From positions 1-14,245 of the forward strand of contig CAZDSQ010000044.1 in NCBI GenBank assembly GCA_964508295.1: 14,245 nucleotides of DNA, given 5' to 3'. The stretch is from SIG578 sp964508295. Its GTDB lineage: Bacteria; Bacillota; Clostridia; Oscillospirales; Ruminococcaceae. The notes below the pieces were generated by a model that did no database searches, had not been told where the DNA came from, and worked only from the letters and a program-made list of their open reading frames with translations. A program made the position numbers and the translations under genes. Below, in pieces: positions 11,425 through 14,245 of this stretch (the first letter of the stretch is position 1; every line of letters begins with the position of its first letter).

Positions 11425-14175
11425 ATGGGACTTTTGGACACTCTGTTCGGCTCATATAGCTCGAGGGAGCTCAAGCGAATCAATCCTATTATGGAACGGG
11501 TTTGCGCCCTTGAGGAAAAATACGCCGCGCTTTCTGACGGTGAGCTTAGCGGTATGACCGCCAAGTTTAAAGAAAGACTTGCAAACGGCGAAACTACTGA
11601 TGACATTCTTCCCGATGCCTTTGCCGCCTTAAGAGAGGCAGCCTGGCGTGTACTGGGTATGAAGCATTATCCCGTTCAGATCATCGGCGGTATCGTTCTG
11701 CACCAAGGACGAATCAGCGAGATGAAAACAGGTGAGGGCAAGACCCTTGTGGCTACACTGCCCGCTTATCTTAACGCTCTTACCGGAAACGGCGTACACA
11801 TCGTTACCGTTAACGACTACCTTGCGCGCCGCGACTCTGAGTGGATGGGCAAGCTTTTCAGATTTATGGGTCTTTCGGTTGGTCTTATCGTTCACGGGCT
11901 TAATAACGACGAGCGCCGCGAGGCATACAACGCCGACATTACCTACGGAACAAACAACGAGTTTGGATTTGACTATCTAAGGGACAATATGGTCATCTAC
12001 AAGAGCCAGAAGGTTCAGCGTCCCTTTAACTTTGCCATCGTTGACGAGGTGGACTCTATACTCATCGACGAGGCGAGAACTCCGCTTATCATTTCAGGTC
12101 AGGGCGACAAGTCGACCGACCTTTACCAGACTGCCGACACCTTTGCAAAGCGATTAAAGAAAACAAAGGTCAAGGAGCTTGACGACACCCAGAGTCAAGA
12201 GGAAATAGAGGGTGACTATATCGTTGACGAGAAGGCCCGCACCGCCACCCTCTCCCCCTCGGGTATCGAAAAGGCAGAGGCATTTTTCAAGGTTGAAAAC
12301 CTTATGGACGCCGACAACCTTACCCTTTTACACCACATAAACCAGGCGATCCGCGCAAACGGAATTATGAAGCGCGATGTTGATTATGTTGTCAGGGACG
12401 GCGAAGTCATAATCGTTGACGAGTTTACAGGCCGTCTTATGCTCGGACGCCGTTACAACGAGGGTCTGCATCAAGCAATCGAGGCAAAAGAAGGCGTTAA
12501 GGTTGAGCGTGAGTCCAAAACTCTTGCCACCATCACCTTCCAGAACTATTTCCGCCTTTACAAAAAGCTTTCGGGTATGACAGGTACCGCGCTTACCGAG
12601 GAATCAGAGTTTCGCGAGATATACAATCTCGATGTTATCGAAATTCCTACCAACAAGCCGATGATTCGTGTTGACAATCCCGACGTTGTTTACAAAACCG
12701 AAAACGCGAAGTTCAACGCTGTTATTGAGCAGATCATAGAGTGCCATAAGATAGGCCAGCCCGTTCTGGTTGGTACAATTTCGATTGAGAAATCCGAGCA
12801 TTTATCGTCTATGCTTCGCCGCAATGGCATTAAGCACGAAGTTCTCAACGCAAAATATCACGACAAGGAAGCCGAAATTGTTGCTCAGGCGGGTAAATTC
12901 GGCGCCGTTACTATTGCCACCAACATGGCGGGCCGTGGTACCGACATTATGCTGGGCGGTAACGTTGAGTTTCTTGCCAAGGCAGAAATGAGGAAAATGG
13001 GTATTCCCGAAATCTTTATTGCCGAGGCTACAAGCTTTAACGAAACCGATAATAAGGATATTTTAGAGGCACGCGCCACCTATCGCAAGCTTGTTGACAA
13101 GTACAAGTACGACATAGCGGCAGAGGCCGAGCGTGTAAGAGAAGCAGGCGGTCTTTTCATTCTTGGTACAGAAAGGCACGAATCACGCCGTATCGACAAT
13201 CAGCTCCGAGGCCGTGCAGGCCGTCAAGGCGACCCCGGCTCTACCCGCTTTTATCTCTCGCTTGAGGACGACCTTATGAGGCTGTTCGGCGGCGAGCGAG
13301 TTGACGCCATTATGAACGCTCTTAAGATCGACGAGAATATGCCCATCGAAAACCGTATGCTTTCCAACGTTATCGAAAGCGCACAGCGCAAGATCGAGGG
13401 CAGAAACTTCTCGATACGTAAAAACGTTCTTAACTTTGACGATGTTATGAGCCGCCAGCGCGAGATCATCTATGACCAGCGTGCCAAGGTTCTTGAGGGC
13501 GAAAATCTTCATGACAATATCGTTGGAATGATCAAAGGCTCAATTAGCGGCAACGTTGATGTTTTCCTTGCAGATGAGTCCATTCACGACAACTGGAATC
13601 TTGACGGACTGCGCGACCATTACCGCGGTTTCCTTACTACCGATGATGACCTACGCTTTACTCCTCAGGAGCTTGGCGACATCTCCAAGGACGAGATATT
13701 CGATATGCTCTTTGACCGCGCTATGAAAATATACGAGGAGCGCGAAAATATAATCGGCAGCGAGCTTATGAGAGAACTCGAGCGAGTTGTTCTCCTTAGA
13801 ACCGTTGACTCAAAGTGGATGAATCACATTGACGATATGGAAGAGCTTAAGCGCGGAATTCACCTGCGCTCCTATGGACAGCACGATCCCGTTGTTGAGT
13901 ACCGCAAGGAAGGCTTTGATATGTTCGACGAGATGATCGCGTCCATCCGCGAGGATACCTCTCGCCTTGTGCTGACAGTTCAGATAAAGCAAAATGAGAA
14001 CATCGAGCGCGAGCAGGTCGCCAAGCCGACCACCGCTATTCACGGCGAGAGCGACGGCACCGTTAAAAAGCGCCCCGTCAGAAACGTTCATAAGATTGGC
14101 AGAAACGATCCCTGCCCCTGCGGTAGCGGCAAGAAATACAAAAACTGCTGTCTCGGAAAAGAAAATCAGAACTAA
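11425..14175 (+). CDS. secA: Preprotein translocase ATPase SecA
   Basis: The motor that binds preproteins and pushes them through SecYEG by ATP hydrolysis, acting at the inner face of the membrane. Seen in order: Walker A MKTGEGKT (100-107), the VNDYLARRD segment (129-137), Walker B VDEVDSILIDEARTPLI (206-222), the preprotein cross-linking region (about 225-370), the second ATPase domain with ATNMAGRGTDI and GRAGRQGDPGSTRFY, helical scaffold and wing regions, and a C-terminal SEC-C zinc tail, GRNDPCPCGSGKKYKNCC, with Cys897, 899, 908 and 909. At 916 residues it is longer than the B. subtilis protein (841) and near the E. coli one (901). AGGAG lies about ten bases upstream. It is the second gene of the lipoprotein-secA unit. 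Confidence 0.98.
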   Translation: MGLLDTLFGSYSSRELKRINPIMERVCALEEKYAALSDGELSGMTAKFKERLANGETTDDILPDAFAALREAAWRVLGMKHYPVQIIGGIVLHQGRISEMKTGEGKTLVATLPAYLNALTGNGVHIVTVNDYLARRDSEWMGKLFRFMGLSVGLIVHGLNNDERREAYNADITYGTNNEFGFDYLRDNMVIYKSQKVQRPFNFAIVDEVDSILIDEARTPLIISGQGDKSTDLYQTADTFAKRLKKTKVKELDDTQSQEEIEGDYIVDEKARTATLSPSGIEKAEAFFKVENLMDADNLTLLHHINQAIRANGIMKRDVDYVVRDGEVIIVDEFTGRLMLGRRYNEGLHQAIEAKEGVKVERESKTLATITFQNYFRLYKKLSGMTGTALTEESEFREIYNLDVIEIPTNKPMIRVDNPDVVYKTENAKFNAVIEQIIECHKIGQPVLVGTISIEKSEHLSSMLRRNGIKHEVLNAKYHDKEAEIVAQAGKFGAVTIATNMAGRGTDIMLGGNVEFLAKAEMRKMGIPEIFIAEATSFNETDNKDILEARATYRKLVDKYKYDIAAEAERVREAGGLFILGTERHESRRIDNQLRGRAGRQGDPGSTRFYLSLEDDLMRLFGGERVDAIMNALKIDENMPIENRMLSNVIESAQRKIEGRNFSIRKNVLNFDDVMSRQREIIYDQRAKVLEGENLHDNIVGMIKGSISGNVDVFLADESIHDNWNLDGLRDHYRGFLTTDDDLRFTPQELGDISKDEIFDMLFDRAMKIYEERENIIGSELMRELERVVLLRTVDSKWMNHIDDMEELKRGIHLRSYGQHDPVVEYRKEGFDMFDEMIASIREDTSRLVLTVQIKQNENIEREQVAKPTTAIHGESDGTVKKRPVRNVHKIGRNDPCPCGSGKKYKNCCLGKENQN

Positions 14176-14177
14176 AC

Positions 14178-14208
14178 AAAAAGGTAGGCTTTAATGCCTA
14201 CCTTTTTT
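14178..14208 (+). terminator. Rho-independent terminator of secA
   Basis: AAAAAGGTAGGC (14178-14189) and GCCTACCTTTTT (14196-14207) form a perfect 12-bp stem with loop TTTAAT; the T-run at 14203-14208 is the tail. It starts two bases after the secA stop codon. The matching A-run means it may also work for a gene arriving from the right. Confidence 0.93.
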
Positions 14209-14217
14209 ATTTTGCTA

Positions 14218-14245
14218 ACCTTCTCCCCACGGAGAAGGTGGATTT
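14218..14245. repeat. Hairpin repeat at right edge, possibly cut
   Basis: ACCTTCTCC (14218-14226) and GGAGAAGGT (14231-14239) form a perfect 9-bp stem with a CCAC loop, followed by GGATTT, and the window ends. It resembles the second hairpins of the modules at 161-205 and 5849-5901. The flank GGTGGATTT reads, on the other strand, AAATCCACC, close to the AAATCCCTCCACC lead of copy 2. I infer it is part of the same dispersed family in inverse orientation. Confidence 0.55.

Overview
The window looks like a chromosomal segment of a low- to mid-GC Firmicute of class Clostridia, probably close to Oscillospiraceae/Ruminococcaceae. Evidence: strong AGGAGG-type ribosome binding sites, near-perfect sigma-A promoters, a CCA-encoding tRNA gene, the gene order yceD-rpmF-(PDZ/radical-SAM DUF512)-der-plsY, and intergenic GC-rich multi-hairpin repeats of the kind common in gut Clostridia. 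This placement is an inference from family knowledge; no database search was possible. No phage, integrase, transposase, CRISPR or defence genes are visible. The content is mostly housekeeping, with a few less-studied genes.

Layout. 1-307: repeat-rich intergenic DNA ending in the terminator of the minus-strand unit. 308-2155 (minus): dut followed by an FAD-dependent oxidoreductase of the COG2509 type, read from a consensus promoter at 2185-2213. 2232-4565 (plus): a divergent unit from a back-to-back promoter, encoding an Sfp-like 4'-phosphopantetheinyl transferase and a DUF4091 (GH123-like) protein. A strong bidirectional terminator at 4584-4608 separates it from a convergent minus-strand endonuclease/exonuclease/phosphatase-family gene (4621-5394). 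5509-5667: a stand-alone tRNA-Val(GAC) with its own promoter and terminator. 5668-5962: a patch of repeats.

5963-10239 (plus): a housekeeping unit from a perfect consensus promoter. An ~80-nt structured leader precedes yceD and rpmF. A terminator-like hairpin then precedes the DUF512 radical-SAM protein, der (ribosome assembly GTPase) and plsY (first acyltransferase of phospholipid synthesis), and a terminator follows. 10272-14208 (plus): an export unit with a SurA/PrsA-like lipoprotein and secA, ended by a strong terminator. The window closes on another hairpin repeat.

How the genes work together: yceD, rpmF and der concern ribosome production; plsY concerns membrane lipid; the foldase-like lipoprotein and SecA form a plausible secretion-and-folding pair. 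The best candidates for something not described are the yceD leader, with its two mutually exclusive folds; the hairpin abutting the DUF512 start codon; the four-cysteine cluster in the flavoprotein; and the operonic pairing of a phosphopantetheinyl transferase with a cytoplasmic DUF4091 protein.
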